NCBI RefSeq assembly: GCF_015182315.1
Contig: NZ_PRDL01000001.1
Location: 1,674,001 to 1,738,000 of the forward strand
Length of the DNA: 64,000 nucleotides
Source: Cellvibrio polysaccharolyticus
GTDB lineage: Bacteria > Pseudomonadota > Gammaproteobacteria > Pseudomonadales > Cellvibrionaceae
Reading direction: 5' to 3'
This document shows positions 52,492 to 61,885 of the stretch, piece after piece. Made by a program: the position numbers and the translations under genes. Below the pieces are notes generated by a model, which was not told where the DNA came from, ran no database searches, and saw nothing but the letters and a program-made list of their open reading frames with translations. Numbering within the stretch: the stretch's first letter is position 1; the number at the start of each line of letters is the position of its first letter.

Positions 52492-55194
52492 ATGAATCGA
52501 CGTGACTTTTTGATCAAAACGGCCCTGGCCGCATCCATTCCTGCCGCTATGTCGGCTTCCGGACAAAGTTTTCCTGCGCTGGCATCGGCTGGCCACACCA
52601 CGGCAGTAGCGCGCCAGCCCGGCCAATTGAGTTGGCTGGACGGCCACGAACCTGCGGCTAAGACCGGCCACACCTGGGGGCATCCCTGGCCGACAGGGCA
52701 GTTGAAGGCGGGGCAGAGCCTGCGGTTATTAAATAGCAGTGGTGAACGAGTGCCGGTACAAACCTGGCCAACCGCTTACTGGCCGGATGGCAGTATTAAA
52801 TGGACCGGGCATGCGGTGCCCGCCAATATTGCACTGGGCGAACAATTCAAACTCGAAAAAGGCAATGGCCCTGCACCTCGCGCGCCGGTTAAAGTTCGCC
52901 AAACCGCTACGGCCATTTCTGTTGATAACGGCATCTTTACCTGTGTGGTGAATAAACAAGGTAAACACATTGTTGAGCGTCTGGAGCGCAATAAAAAAAT
53001 CATTGCGCAGCATGCCCGCCTGGTCGGTTTGCGCCAGGACAAGCCGGTAAATGAACCGGAATCACCCGCGCGCGTGGAATCTTTCGAATCCAGTATTGAA
53101 CGTATATCCGTGGAGCAGGAAGGGCCGGTCAGGGCGGTATTGAAGCTGGAAGGAAAGCATCGCACCACCAGCGGTCGTGAATGGTTGCCGTTCAGTTTGC
53201 GTTTGTATATTTATGCGGGCGGTGAGTCTTTACAAATCAGCCACACCTTTATTTATGACGGTGATGATCAGCAGGATTTCATCAAAGGCCTTGGTTTACA
53301 GTTTGATGTTATTCAGCACGATGAATTTTATAACCGCCATGTACGTTTTGTGGGCGAGCAGGGTGGTTTGTGGGGCGAGTCGCCGCAGGGCATAACCGGT
53401 TTGCGTCGCGACCCCGGCAAAGCAGTGCGCGATGCACAAGTGGCCGGTATTGCCACGCCGCCATTAAAAGAATGGGATGAACGCGTCAGCAGCCGTTTGC
53501 ATTGGGTGCCAGTGTGGAATGACTACACCTTATCGCAGCTGACGGCGAATGGCTTTGGTATTAAAAAGCGTACCAAACCCGGCCATGCCTGGATTGATGC
53601 TGACCAGGGGCGGCGCTCGAATGGTGTTGCGTTTCTTGGCGGAGTATCGGGCGGTATTCTTTTTGGTATGCGTGATTTCTGGCAATTGCATCCGGTGCAA
53701 ATTGATATCCGTAACGCCGGTGCCGATGTGGCTCAGGCAACGCTGTGGTTCTGGTCGCCGGAAGCCGAAGCCATGGACGTGCGCTTTTATCACGATGGAC
53801 TGGGGCAGGAAACCTACGAACAGCAACTCGACGCACTGAATATTACTTACGAAGATTACGAACCGGGTTTTGGCAGCGCCTACGGTGTTGCTCGCACCAC
53901 CAATATGAGTTTGTTTGTGTTGGCCGCAACACCTTCCCGCGAGCAAACCATTGCCATGGCAGACACCATTGCCACACCGCCGCGGATTATTGCCGCACCG
54001 GCAGATTATCTGGCAGCGGGCGTGTTTGGTGGTTTATGGAGCTTGCCGGATCGCACCTCACCGGAAAAACGCGCGATTGAAGAACGTCTGGATTGGCAAA
54101 TCGAGTTCTATCACCGCCAGGTGGATCAACGTCACTGGTACGGCTTCTGGAATTACGGCGATGTGATGCACGCCTACGACGAAGATCGTCATGTATGGCG
54201 CTATGACATTGGTGGCTACGCCTGGGATAACTCGGAGTTATCGCCGGACTTGTGGTTGTGGTATTCCTTTTTGCGCACCGGTGATGCCAATACCTTCCGC
54301 CTTGCCGAAAATATGACCCGCCACAATCGCGATGTGGACATGTACCACGCCGGTCGCTTTAAAGGTTTGGGTACACGGCACAATGTGCAGCATTGGGGGT
54401 GCAGTGCCAAACAACTGCGCATCAGCACCGCTGCTTACCGTCGCTTCCATTACTACATTACCGCTGATGAACGCACTGGCGATGTATTGAATGAAGTGAT
54501 TCATGCCGACAGAGCATTGGCAACGCTGGATGCAACCCGCAAAGTGGCCGCGCCCAGCCCGATACCCGGCAAAGCAAAAATTGGCGTGGGTACAGATTGG
54601 GGCTCGGCAGCCGCCAACTGGCTGACAGCCTGGGAGCGCACCGGTAGTGATGAATACAAACACTACCTGGAAAAATCCATGCGTGTCATCGGCGAGCATC
54701 CGCTCGGATTTTTTGCCGGTGGTTTTGGCTACGATGCGGATACCAAAACCCTGCATCCGTTCCCGGTAGAAAAGCCTTCCATTTCCCATCTCAGTTCCGT
54801 GTTCGGTTTAATCGAAGTCTGTACCGAGCTGAACCAGTTACTGGATGTGCCTGAATTCAAAGCCGCCTGGTTGCGTTATGGTCGACTCTACAATGCCAGC
54901 CGCGAAGAACAACGTGCAGAGCTGGGTGCGGAATTCAATAACAATCTCGTTGTTGCCCACTCACGCCTCACGGCTTATGTGGCGCAACAAGAGGGCGATA
55001 ACGCATTGGCCAAACGTGCCTGGACAGAATTTTCCAGGGAGTGGGGCGGCAATCGTAAGATCGCGTTCGATGAAATCAAAGGGCCGGATGTATTAAACCC
55101 GATTGATGAAGCTGCGTGGGTATCTACCAATGATGCGGCGCAGTGGGGGTTGGCGGCGATTCAAAATTTGGCGTTGGTGCCGGAAGCGTTGTAA
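52492..55194 (+). CDS. Tat-exported rhamnogalacturonan exolyase-like protein (PL26 type)
   Basis: A 900-residue protein with a Tat signal (MNRRDFLIKTALAASIPAAM, twin Arg at 3-4). The three-domain plan of the PcRGLX/YetA family is visible: an N-terminal RIFT-barrel-like region (SWLDGHEPAAKTGHTWGHPW, LKAGQSLRLL, YWPDGSIKWTG), a central beta-sandwich, and a C-terminal alpha/alpha toroid (WQIEFYHRQVDQRHWYGFWN, RHNVQHWGCSAKQ, DWGSAAANWLTAW). Family members release unsaturated disaccharides from rhamnogalacturonan I ends. Tat export suggests it folds in the cytosol and acts in the periplasm. It has GAGAG upstream of the ATG and is convergent with PL11. Confidence 0.83.
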   Translation: MNRRDFLIKTALAASIPAAMSASGQSFPALASAGHTTAVARQPGQLSWLDGHEPAAKTGHTWGHPWPTGQLKAGQSLRLLNSSGERVPVQTWPTAYWPDGSIKWTGHAVPANIALGEQFKLEKGNGPAPRAPVKVRQTATAISVDNGIFTCVVNKQGKHIVERLERNKKIIAQHARLVGLRQDKPVNEPESPARVESFESSIERISVEQEGPVRAVLKLEGKHRTTSGREWLPFSLRLYIYAGGESLQISHTFIYDGDDQQDFIKGLGLQFDVIQHDEFYNRHVRFVGEQGGLWGESPQGITGLRRDPGKAVRDAQVAGIATPPLKEWDERVSSRLHWVPVWNDYTLSQLTANGFGIKKRTKPGHAWIDADQGRRSNGVAFLGGVSGGILFGMRDFWQLHPVQIDIRNAGADVAQATLWFWSPEAEAMDVRFYHDGLGQETYEQQLDALNITYEDYEPGFGSAYGVARTTNMSLFVLAATPSREQTIAMADTIATPPRIIAAPADYLAAGVFGGLWSLPDRTSPEKRAIEERLDWQIEFYHRQVDQRHWYGFWNYGDVMHAYDEDRHVWRYDIGGYAWDNSELSPDLWLWYSFLRTGDANTFRLAENMTRHNRDVDMYHAGRFKGLGTRHNVQHWGCSAKQLRISTAAYRRFHYYITADERTGDVLNEVIHADRALATLDATRKVAAPSPIPGKAKIGVGTDWGSAAANWLTAWERTGSDEYKHYLEKSMRVIGEHPLGFFAGGFGYDADTKTLHPFPVEKPSISHLSSVFGLIEVCTELNQLLDVPEFKAAWLRYGRLYNASREEQRAELGAEFNNNLVVAHSRLTAYVAQQEGDNALAKRAWTEFSREWGGNRKIAFDEIKGPDVLNPIDEAAWVSTNDAAQWGLAAIQNLALVPEAL

Positions 55195-55204
55195 GTCTTG
55201 GAAA

Positions 55205-55230
55205 AAGCCGGCCTGGGTTCAGGCTGGCTT
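55205..55230 (+). terminator. Terminator after PL26 gene
   Basis: AAGCCGGCCTG-GGTT-CAGGCTGGCTT, an 11-bp stem with one G-T pair, 10 bases past the stop. No strong T-run directly after. Confidence 0.65.
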
Positions 55231-55289
55231 CAATCGGATAATACGGTTTTTTTGAAGATAAAAATCCGTGCCATTCTGCCCGTTTGTCA

Positions 55290-55379
55290 TTAGGCTGTAT
55301 GCTCCAAAAACGCATAAATACATCCCTGTAGCTCCTTCGAGTCGTCCCTGACTCGACGGTTTTGGAACATACAGCCTAA
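55290..55379 (+). repeat. Palindromic intergenic repeat, copy C
   Basis: Arms 55290-55309 (TTAGGCTGTATGCTCCAAAA) and 55360-55379 pair with one mismatch. The inner arm sequence differs from copy B on both sides together, while the core CGCATAAATACATCCCTGTA and GCCAAACTC flank are conserved. The same left flank GTGCCATTCTG is present as at copy B. Confidence 0.9.
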
Positions 55380-55424
55380 CGCCAAACTCATATTGTGCTG
55401 ACCTGAAATTTGTCAGCATTCAGT

Positions 55425-55446
55425 ACCGACCTGATTCCAGGTCGGT
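55425..55446. terminator. Terminator between PL26 and PL11 genes
   Basis: ACCGACCTG-ATTC-CAGGTCGGT, a perfect 9-bp stem followed on the plus strand by TTCTTTTT. It lies 13 bases before the end of PL11 and may serve both strands. Confidence 0.85.
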
Positions 55447-55458
55447 TTCTTTTTAACA

Positions 55459-58329
55459 TCAATAGGTAATACTTGCCTCCGGATCCGTATTTACGATACT
55501 GCCATCCTGCATCGTTAACTTGAACATATACCAGTAGGTGGTTCCGGGTTCGAGGTCGTTGCTATCAGTCAGTTCGCCTTCTTCGGGCGCGCTGGCAAGA
55601 ACGCGGGTTCTGCCGTTCGCCTGGTTGCGAGTATTGCGGTAAACCTCTACCACCCGAATAGGTTGCGCAAAATCTTCCAGTTTCCAGCTCAAATGAATAC
55701 CTTCCGGCACCCGTGAACTGACCAGATGCGTTTGCGGTTGGAGTACGGTTGCTATGTAAGCCGGTTCTGAAATTACCACATCATTGATAACGGCATTATC
55801 AATGGCTACCCAGTAATAATATTTCTCTCCGGCAGTTGCAGTCGCATCCTGCCAGGTCAGGCTGTTGACAGCTGGCGCAGCAATAACCTGGCTGGCTGCG
55901 AAGTCCGCCGGTGTATTCGCATCGGCAACTTGTTGGCGATAAATCGTAATGCTGCGAATATCCATATTTGCTGCACGCCAAGCCAGCTCCACCGGTACGC
56001 GATTATTGAGAATGTTGACGTTCAGTTGGGGAATGTTGCTTACCGTCAGTTTCGTTTTGGATGGGCTGTTATCAAAATTTACATTGCCCCGCAGTGGCTT
56101 GATTTCCACCCAATAGAAATAATCCACATCAACTACTACATTAGTGTCCACCCATTGATGCTGACCGGGTTGCAAAGTAGCAACGAGCGTTTTGCTGGCT
56201 GAATCATTCACGGTGCTGCGAAAAATTTTTGCAGATTTGAATGCGGTCTGGTGAACATGCAATTGCACGGTAATTTTTTCGTGATCACCCCGCGCTATTG
56301 CTTTTATCCAGGGTTCGCTTGCCGGCGTATAAACTCCGTAATCCGGAATATTATTAGCGCTTGCGCCCAGGTTGAAATCCGGATGGGGTGGCTGGTTGTA
56401 ACCCACGTTTTGCCAGGCGATAGCAACGCGATATTGCGGATTTTGCATCAAAGTCGGGATGGCATAGTTGGTGGGAATGGTGGTAGAAAAAATCATCAAC
56501 TCAGTGCTGTCTGCATTGGCCCAGACCACTTCTTCTCGCCAGTCGCCAAAAATATCTGCCGACAAGGAGGGGGTTGCTTTGGTGCCGTTGTTGGAAACCG
56601 CATTGAATAAAGCGCCTTCCAGAATCGGCACCGATTGTTCATTCTGATAATCCCACTTAAAAATAGTGGTTCCGTCCAGTAATTCCCGCAGCAAATCGCC
56701 ATCCCACCAGATCGCAAAATTGGTTTGTGACGGGCGGTTTTCAGAAATGACTTCGCCATTCGCAGCTACAAGGCCACCGCGGGTTGCCCAGTTTTCATTG
56801 CCGGGAAAACGCGGGTCGATATCAGCACTTAAACCCCTGCCAACATCAGCACCGTTACTGGGGCGACTCCAGAGAATTTCGCCGGTGGCGGCATCGTGCA
56901 ACTCCACCCCGTATTCAATGCCGTCCTGTGTGTAGCTGGCTGCAGATTCATGCACCATATACACTTCAAGCCCGGGACGCTGCGGGTCGATGTCGCTGAC
57001 ATGCAGTGCGTCACCATGACCAAGGCCGGTGCTGTAAAGCGCATGGCCGTTATCATCAATCACTGCCGCGCCGTAAATAATTTCGTCGCGACCATCGCCG
57101 TCTACATCGGCCACGCTGACACTGTGTGCGCCCTGGCCAAAAACAATTTCATCACCATTGCCGTTGTTGGTATCAAATACCCAGCGCTGGCTGAATTGCC
57201 CGTTAACCCAATCGTAAGCTGCCACAACCGCACGGGTGTAATAGCCTCGCGCCATAAACAGGCTGGGGCTTTCTCCATCAAAATAGGCTACACCAGCGAG
57301 GAAGCGATCAACGCGGTTGCCGTAGGTATCGCCCCAGCTTCCCACATTACCGCGTGGCGGAATATAGTCGATGGTGTCCAGTGCTTCGCCGGAAAGCCCG
57401 TCAAACATGGTGAGGTATTCCGGGCCGTTGAGAACATAGCCGGCAGAATTGCGGTGATCCGCCTGAGCGTTACCGATAATATTACCTCGTCCATCGACAG
57501 TGCCATCTGCGGTTTTAATAGCAATTTCTGCACGGCCATCACCATCAAAGTCGTAGGCTATAAATTGCGTGTAGTGCGCACCGGCACGGATATTTTTACC
57601 CAGATCAATTCGCCAGAGTTGCTGACCTTCCAGCGTATAAGCATCTATGTAAACGTTGCCGGTGTGGCCACTTTGCGAATTATCTTTAGCGTTGCTCGGG
57701 TCCCATTTGACAATAATTTCGTACTGCCCATCACCATCAAGGTCCGCCACCGTTGCGTCATTGGCGCTGTAGGTATAGGGCACTCCCAAAATAGAATCGC
57801 CAGCGGGTTTATTCAGGGGAATGGAGAGATAAGGTTGCGACCAGGCTTTTGCGGTGCGGTTGGTTGCATCAGGAATCAGTTTTTCACCCACGGCCATTAC
57901 CTGATAAGTATCCCAGGCTTTGCCATCACTATCGGTAAAGAACGTGGAGGATTTTATTGCCTGTGGCGTTATTTTTTTACCATTGCGATAAATGTGAAAG
58001 CCTTTACTGGTATCGTCTTTTTGCAACAAACGCCAGCTGATTGCATTGCCTTTATTTACAGGAATGACCACCAGCCCGCGATCCAGATCTTCAACCCGCT
58101 TGCCGGATACGCAGTTCTGTTGAAGTTTTTGTAATCCCGGTGGCAATGCATTGCCAGAGCGATCGTTGATGGTTTTGCAGTAACCTGGCTGGTTGCTTTT
58201 TGCTGCAAAAGAGGGAAGGGCAGCACAGGTTAATAAGGGAATCAGCGCAACGCCCAACCAACGGGCTTTCCATGCTGATTGCGGTATCGCTTTCGAGGTC
58301 GATCGATGAACTTCATAGGTAGTTTTCAT
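55459..58329 (-). CDS. Rhamnogalacturonan lyase, family PL11, with Fn3-like modules
   Basis: Cuts rhamnogalacturonan I chains by beta-elimination outside the cytoplasm. The 956-residue protein has a signal peptide (WLGVALIPLLTCAALPSFA), then the PL11 module (about 60-670). Its beta-propeller repeats carry Ca-binding motifs (ATVADLDGDGQYEIIVK, IAYDFDGDGRAEIAIK, VSVADVDGDGRDEIIYG), plus GNVGSWGDTYGNR and SADIFGDWREEVVW. Three Fn3-like beta domains follow (about 680-956), each ending in a YYYW- or YWYM-like strand. The start is ATG 58329; a TTG two codons earlier is better spaced from GGGAG. It is downstream of the TonB receptor gene, with a terminator between. Confidence 0.93.
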   Translation of the reverse strand: MKTTYEVHRSTSKAIPQSAWKARWLGVALIPLLTCAALPSFAAKSNQPGYCKTINDRSGNALPPGLQKLQQNCVSGKRVEDLDRGLVVIPVNKGNAISWRLLQKDDTSKGFHIYRNGKKITPQAIKSSTFFTDSDGKAWDTYQVMAVGEKLIPDATNRTAKAWSQPYLSIPLNKPAGDSILGVPYTYSANDATVADLDGDGQYEIIVKWDPSNAKDNSQSGHTGNVYIDAYTLEGQQLWRIDLGKNIRAGAHYTQFIAYDFDGDGRAEIAIKTADGTVDGRGNIIGNAQADHRNSAGYVLNGPEYLTMFDGLSGEALDTIDYIPPRGNVGSWGDTYGNRVDRFLAGVAYFDGESPSLFMARGYYTRAVVAAYDWVNGQFSQRWVFDTNNGNGDEIVFGQGAHSVSVADVDGDGRDEIIYGAAVIDDNGHALYSTGLGHGDALHVSDIDPQRPGLEVYMVHESAASYTQDGIEYGVELHDAATGEILWSRPSNGADVGRGLSADIDPRFPGNENWATRGGLVAANGEVISENRPSQTNFAIWWDGDLLRELLDGTTIFKWDYQNEQSVPILEGALFNAVSNNGTKATPSLSADIFGDWREEVVWANADSTELMIFSTTIPTNYAIPTLMQNPQYRVAIAWQNVGYNQPPHPDFNLGASANNIPDYGVYTPASEPWIKAIARGDHEKITVQLHVHQTAFKSAKIFRSTVNDSASKTLVATLQPGQHQWVDTNVVVDVDYFYWVEIKPLRGNVNFDNSPSKTKLTVSNIPQLNVNILNNRVPVELAWRAANMDIRSITIYRQQVADANTPADFAASQVIAAPAVNSLTWQDATATAGEKYYYWVAIDNAVINDVVISEPAYIATVLQPQTHLVSSRVPEGIHLSWKLEDFAQPIRVVEVYRNTRNQANGRTRVLASAPEEGELTDSNDLEPGTTYWYMFKLTMQDGSIVNTDPEASITY

Positions 58330-58418
58330 TATCAATTATACTCCCTGAACAGTTGAGGTTAGTTTTTACATAACAGTGTTACTTCCAACAGATTGACGAC
58401 AACAACAATGAAATAAAA

Positions 58419-58443
58419 AATCCCCGACGAATTGCCGGGGATT
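58419..58443 (-). terminator. Terminator after TonB receptor gene
   Basis: AATCCCC / GGGGATT stem with an inner G-C and 9-base loop; on the minus strand it is followed by TTTTTTATTT. It lies between the receptor and the PL11 gene, so PL11 likely needs readthrough or its own promoter. Confidence 0.85.
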
Positions 58444-58494
58444 GTTGAAGGCCTGATTAGAAATATGTCAGGCAGATCCTACTCCAGACAATAA

Positions 58495-61488
58495 TTACAT
58501 TCTGTAGCTTAATCCGATCGCATATTCGCGACCAGTCCAGTCATAGCTTGACATCCGGCCAGGGCCTGAATTGGTTGAACGAACTTCTCCAGTTAAGTTT
58601 TTTCCATCAATGTAAACTTTCAGATTGTCATTAACGCTATAGTTGAATTTCGCATCCAGATAGCCTGCGTCATCTACATACAACGGGTTACCTGATCTAT
58701 CAGCTGCACTTTGCAGAAAACTGTCACGATAGTTGTAGGCCACACGAGCACTCCATCTATCCGTTTCATAGAAGACAGTGATGTTATAACTGTTTTCAGA
58801 TTGTCCCGGGAAGGGAAGTTCTGCCCCTGTCAATTGGTCAAACAGGCCAACGTCTTTGGAATCCATCCATGTATAATTGACGCTGCTACCAAAACCATCA
58901 AATGGTGCAGGAAGCATAGTGAAAATAGTGCTTGCTTGTAACTCGATGCCCTGTGTTTTTGCGCCCCCACCGTTAACTTTTTGTCGAACATCCCATTGAC
59001 GATTATCTCCAAAGAAATCTGTATTGAACTGTGTATCAGGATCTAATGGCCAACTGGTAATATCTTTGGTAAACCATGCTGCAGAGAGCACAGAATCTTC
59101 ATTTGGATACCAGGTTAACGCTATATCCATTTGCTTGGCACGGAAGGGGTCGAGATACGGATTACCCGCCGTACAAACGTTTGCTGTTCCATCGATAATG
59201 CTTTGCTGATCGCGGTAGATAGTGCAGTTGGCGTTGATGTTGATATCAAGAATTCGGGGTTGCGCCATGACTTTTGCGATACCGAAAAACAACTCCAACT
59301 CATCTGGGATCAGACCTAATGTCAAGTTCAGGCTTGGCAGTACATCGTCATAATCATTTTTAAGAGTGTCTCTCCCGGTATATTGCTCTGCGTGATTTTG
59401 TGCTTCAATAGGCGCAGTAAAACCACCTGTATTAGGATTGATCATGGGGTTTCCATTTTCATCCAGTTCATTAACCATTACCCGGATACGTACATCTCCA
59501 TTGGCATCACTCTCGGTGCGCACATAGCGGACACCTGTATTGCCTTTTAATGGCAAGCCAAAGAGGCTGGTTTCGAAGTTACCCTGTATATAAAATGCGT
59601 TAGAGCTTAAATCCACGTCGAAGTTGCCGGATTGCACATTCAGGTCAGCACGCGTGGTGTTATCTGCGCTAACAGCTCTCAGGTCAGCAAGGAAAGAGGG
59701 ATTGTTAACTGCTTGCCAGGAATTTAATGTAGGAACATCAAGGCTGTAGTTGTTGAAAAATTTCGGTGTTTTAGTTGTATTTCCCTGAAGTAGAGCGATC
59801 TGATCATCCATTGTCCACGTGTAACCTTCGCCTCCGCCGACATTTCGATTGATGTCGTAACGCCAATTCCAATTGGCGAACATTTGTTTGGTGTATTGGT
59901 AACCAGTCTGGAATTTAGTGAAGAAGCCGGATTCAGGTGTAAACACAAAATCCAATTTCCCCATATCTTCTTGGGTTTCATCTCTTGATGGTCGATAATT
60001 GAAGGAGGAGCCACCTGTGTAACTAGCCGGACTGTTGATATCAAATTTATTGGATTTATCCGTAGGGTCACTGACATTGTGAATGTAGGCATTACTTAAA
60101 TCTATATGTGGCAACCCGCTGCCATCAAGCGTAAATTGTATATCAGTTACACCGCTGGCCCATGCTGTAGTGCCTCGTTGGTCATAATCCTGGTCTGCTG
60201 TAGATCGAGCAAGTAGACCTATCAGCTGAATGTTATCGCGTTTCAATTCGAAGCCGGTTTCAAACATGTCATTCTTTTGCATCCATTCCTGCTGGATAAC
60301 TCGGTTACCTACCCGAGCACCCGGGCTGCTTCTGAAAGAAACGACATTTTTTCGGTCATCCACAACTACACTTTCAGGGTTGACCCTGGCGGCTGACTCG
60401 GTTTCAAACTGCAGGTTAATATCATGAGCATCTTTATCTCGTTCGTTAAAGGTATAACCTGCGTGCACTGACAAATCATCAGTAACGGCAAATTGCACCA
60501 TGGCATTAGCACTCAAACGTTTTTCTGATCGCTCCCATATAGCATAGCGGGGCAAATAGGGAGAAAACTCTGACCATTGTCTCGTGCATTCATTCCGATC
60601 TGCTGCTACAGAGAAGCTTGAAGCACAGTCGGATTTATTAGCAATATTGGAAAATTTTGGATTCTGACTGATGGTGGTTTTTTGTGGGTCGTTATCGTAA
60701 TCGTCAAAGCGTTGCCACTCTGTATTACGAACCGCATGCATCATTGTGGTTTTGTCTGATGCAGTGACATTTAGCAACACACCCAGGCGATCATTAATTT
60801 TTCTTACGCCGGTGATATTAAACTTCGGCATTACATCACCGATCAGGTCATTATATTGCCCTTCAGCGGATACCGAGAAATAGTGATCGTCAAACTCGTT
60901 GGGTTTGCGGGTGTTAACCTGAATGGTGCCACCAATCCCACCTTCAGTCAGGCGTGCTTCAGAACCTTTAATTACATCAAGTGATTTGACCAGCTCGGAT
61001 GCCATGGATCGGAAGTCGATCTCTCTGCTACCTGCATTACCCATCGCACCTACACTGTTAACTTCTACACGCAGCAGGTCGGGAGATACACCACGTACGC
61101 TGACAAGGGAGCCTTCTCCACCATCTCCCGCTCGGGATATTTGCACACCCGGAATACGCGATAGCGCTTCTGCAATATTTTTATCCGGGAATTCGCCGAT
61201 ATCTTCTGCAACCAATGAGTCACTCATGGTTACCGATTCTTTTTTTCTGTCCAGCGCGCTGCGCTGACTGAAACGAATACCGGAAACAATAATTTCTTCA
61301 ACGCCTTCGCCGTTTTGCGCATTGCTGGAAGTGGTTGTTTCCTGTGCGAAGGTCGAGGCAGTGGGAATCAGAGTTAAACCGGCGGCAGCCATAAGAATGG
61401 ATGCAACACCAACCGCTAATTTCTTGCGTGAAAAAGGAATGGAGGTGCAGTGCACGCTTCCTGCGTGGGATGATTTGAAGTAAGTCAT
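58495..61488 (-). CDS. TonB-dependent outer-membrane receptor (rhamnogalacturonan locus)
   Basis: A 997-residue active transporter for large substrates. The signal peptide ends near residue 49 (TASTFAQ-ETT), a TonB-box-like segment VEEIIVSGIRFSQ follows at about 63-75, and the plug (about 80-200) contains IAEALSRIPGVQISR and VSVRGVSPDLLRVEVN. The remaining about 790 residues are beta-barrel with the terminal strand GREYAIGLSYRM. It belongs to the carbohydrate-type receptors common in Caulobacter, Xanthomonas and Cellvibrio. AGAGG precedes the ATG. Neighbouring lyases suggest rhamnogalacturonan oligosaccharide as cargo (inference). Confidence 0.93.
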   Translation of the reverse strand: MTYFKSSHAGSVHCTSIPFSRKKLAVGVASILMAAAGLTLIPTASTFAQETTTSSNAQNGEGVEEIIVSGIRFSQRSALDRKKESVTMSDSLVAEDIGEFPDKNIAEALSRIPGVQISRAGDGGEGSLVSVRGVSPDLLRVEVNSVGAMGNAGSREIDFRSMASELVKSLDVIKGSEARLTEGGIGGTIQVNTRKPNEFDDHYFSVSAEGQYNDLIGDVMPKFNITGVRKINDRLGVLLNVTASDKTTMMHAVRNTEWQRFDDYDNDPQKTTISQNPKFSNIANKSDCASSFSVAADRNECTRQWSEFSPYLPRYAIWERSEKRLSANAMVQFAVTDDLSVHAGYTFNERDKDAHDINLQFETESAARVNPESVVVDDRKNVVSFRSSPGARVGNRVIQQEWMQKNDMFETGFELKRDNIQLIGLLARSTADQDYDQRGTTAWASGVTDIQFTLDGSGLPHIDLSNAYIHNVSDPTDKSNKFDINSPASYTGGSSFNYRPSRDETQEDMGKLDFVFTPESGFFTKFQTGYQYTKQMFANWNWRYDINRNVGGGEGYTWTMDDQIALLQGNTTKTPKFFNNYSLDVPTLNSWQAVNNPSFLADLRAVSADNTTRADLNVQSGNFDVDLSSNAFYIQGNFETSLFGLPLKGNTGVRYVRTESDANGDVRIRVMVNELDENGNPMINPNTGGFTAPIEAQNHAEQYTGRDTLKNDYDDVLPSLNLTLGLIPDELELFFGIAKVMAQPRILDININANCTIYRDQQSIIDGTANVCTAGNPYLDPFRAKQMDIALTWYPNEDSVLSAAWFTKDITSWPLDPDTQFNTDFFGDNRQWDVRQKVNGGGAKTQGIELQASTIFTMLPAPFDGFGSSVNYTWMDSKDVGLFDQLTGAELPFPGQSENSYNITVFYETDRWSARVAYNYRDSFLQSAADRSGNPLYVDDAGYLDAKFNYSVNDNLKVYIDGKNLTGEVRSTNSGPGRMSSYDWTGREYAIGLSYRM

Positions 61489-61568
61489 TTATCGCCTCTG
61501 ATAAGCAGATTGCATTAGTTATTAGTAAGGACAAGGCGAATACTATTATCATAATTTTGCAACGTCAA

Positions 61569-61601
61569 TCATATTTAGTCACTGCTAGTCACAATCATTC
61601 A
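61569..61601. promoter_or_regulatory. TCA array, 10-bp period, upstream of TonB receptor
   Basis: TCA at 61569, 61579, 61589 and 61599, with TCATATTTAG shared in its first eight bases with the array at 61886. It lies 81 bases before the receptor start, in the opposite orientation relative to the gene compared with the other two arrays. Confidence 0.6.
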
Positions 61602-61880
61602 TTTTGTATTTTTTCAGTATTTATCGTGATGAGTGCAAAAAATCCGCTGTTATTTACTGGTTAAAAACGCGCAGGCTGCGCCAAATAAAGGCTGTGAGGA
61701 AATTTTCGATTTGCGTAAATCATAAAAAATGCCGCTTTTTTATGATTATTATTTCTATTTTTTGTCGTTTAAATTTCCTTTTATTTTTAAAAATTAGATG
61801 TCACCTTATTATTTTTTGAGGTGTATTTGTCACATTTATCATGGGTTGAATGAAATATTCAGGTAAATTCGTTGGACTTA
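61602..61880. other. AT-rich control region with a perfect palindrome
   Basis: No gene is supported here. The stretch is unusually AT-rich for the window and holds a perfect 12-bp inverted repeat, AATCATAAAAAA / TTTTTTATGATT (61718-61729, 61736-61747), with loop TGCCGC. It is the divergent promoter region between the receptor and the isomerase. Confidence 0.6.
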
Positions 61881-61885
61881 ATCAA

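Noticed and set aside
56896..58134. 412-codon plus-strand frame opposite PL11
   Set aside because: The PL11 frame on the other strand has signal peptide and clear Ca-binding repeats; this is its complement.
58336..58418. A fourth TCA/TGA array before PL11
   Set aside because: TGA occurs at 58346, 58354 and 58394, without the 10-bp period seen in the other three arrays.
61604..61819. 71-codon frame in the AT-rich control region
   Set aside because: Ile/Phe/Lys-rich, no ribosome site, crosses the perfect palindrome; typical of random AT-rich DNA.
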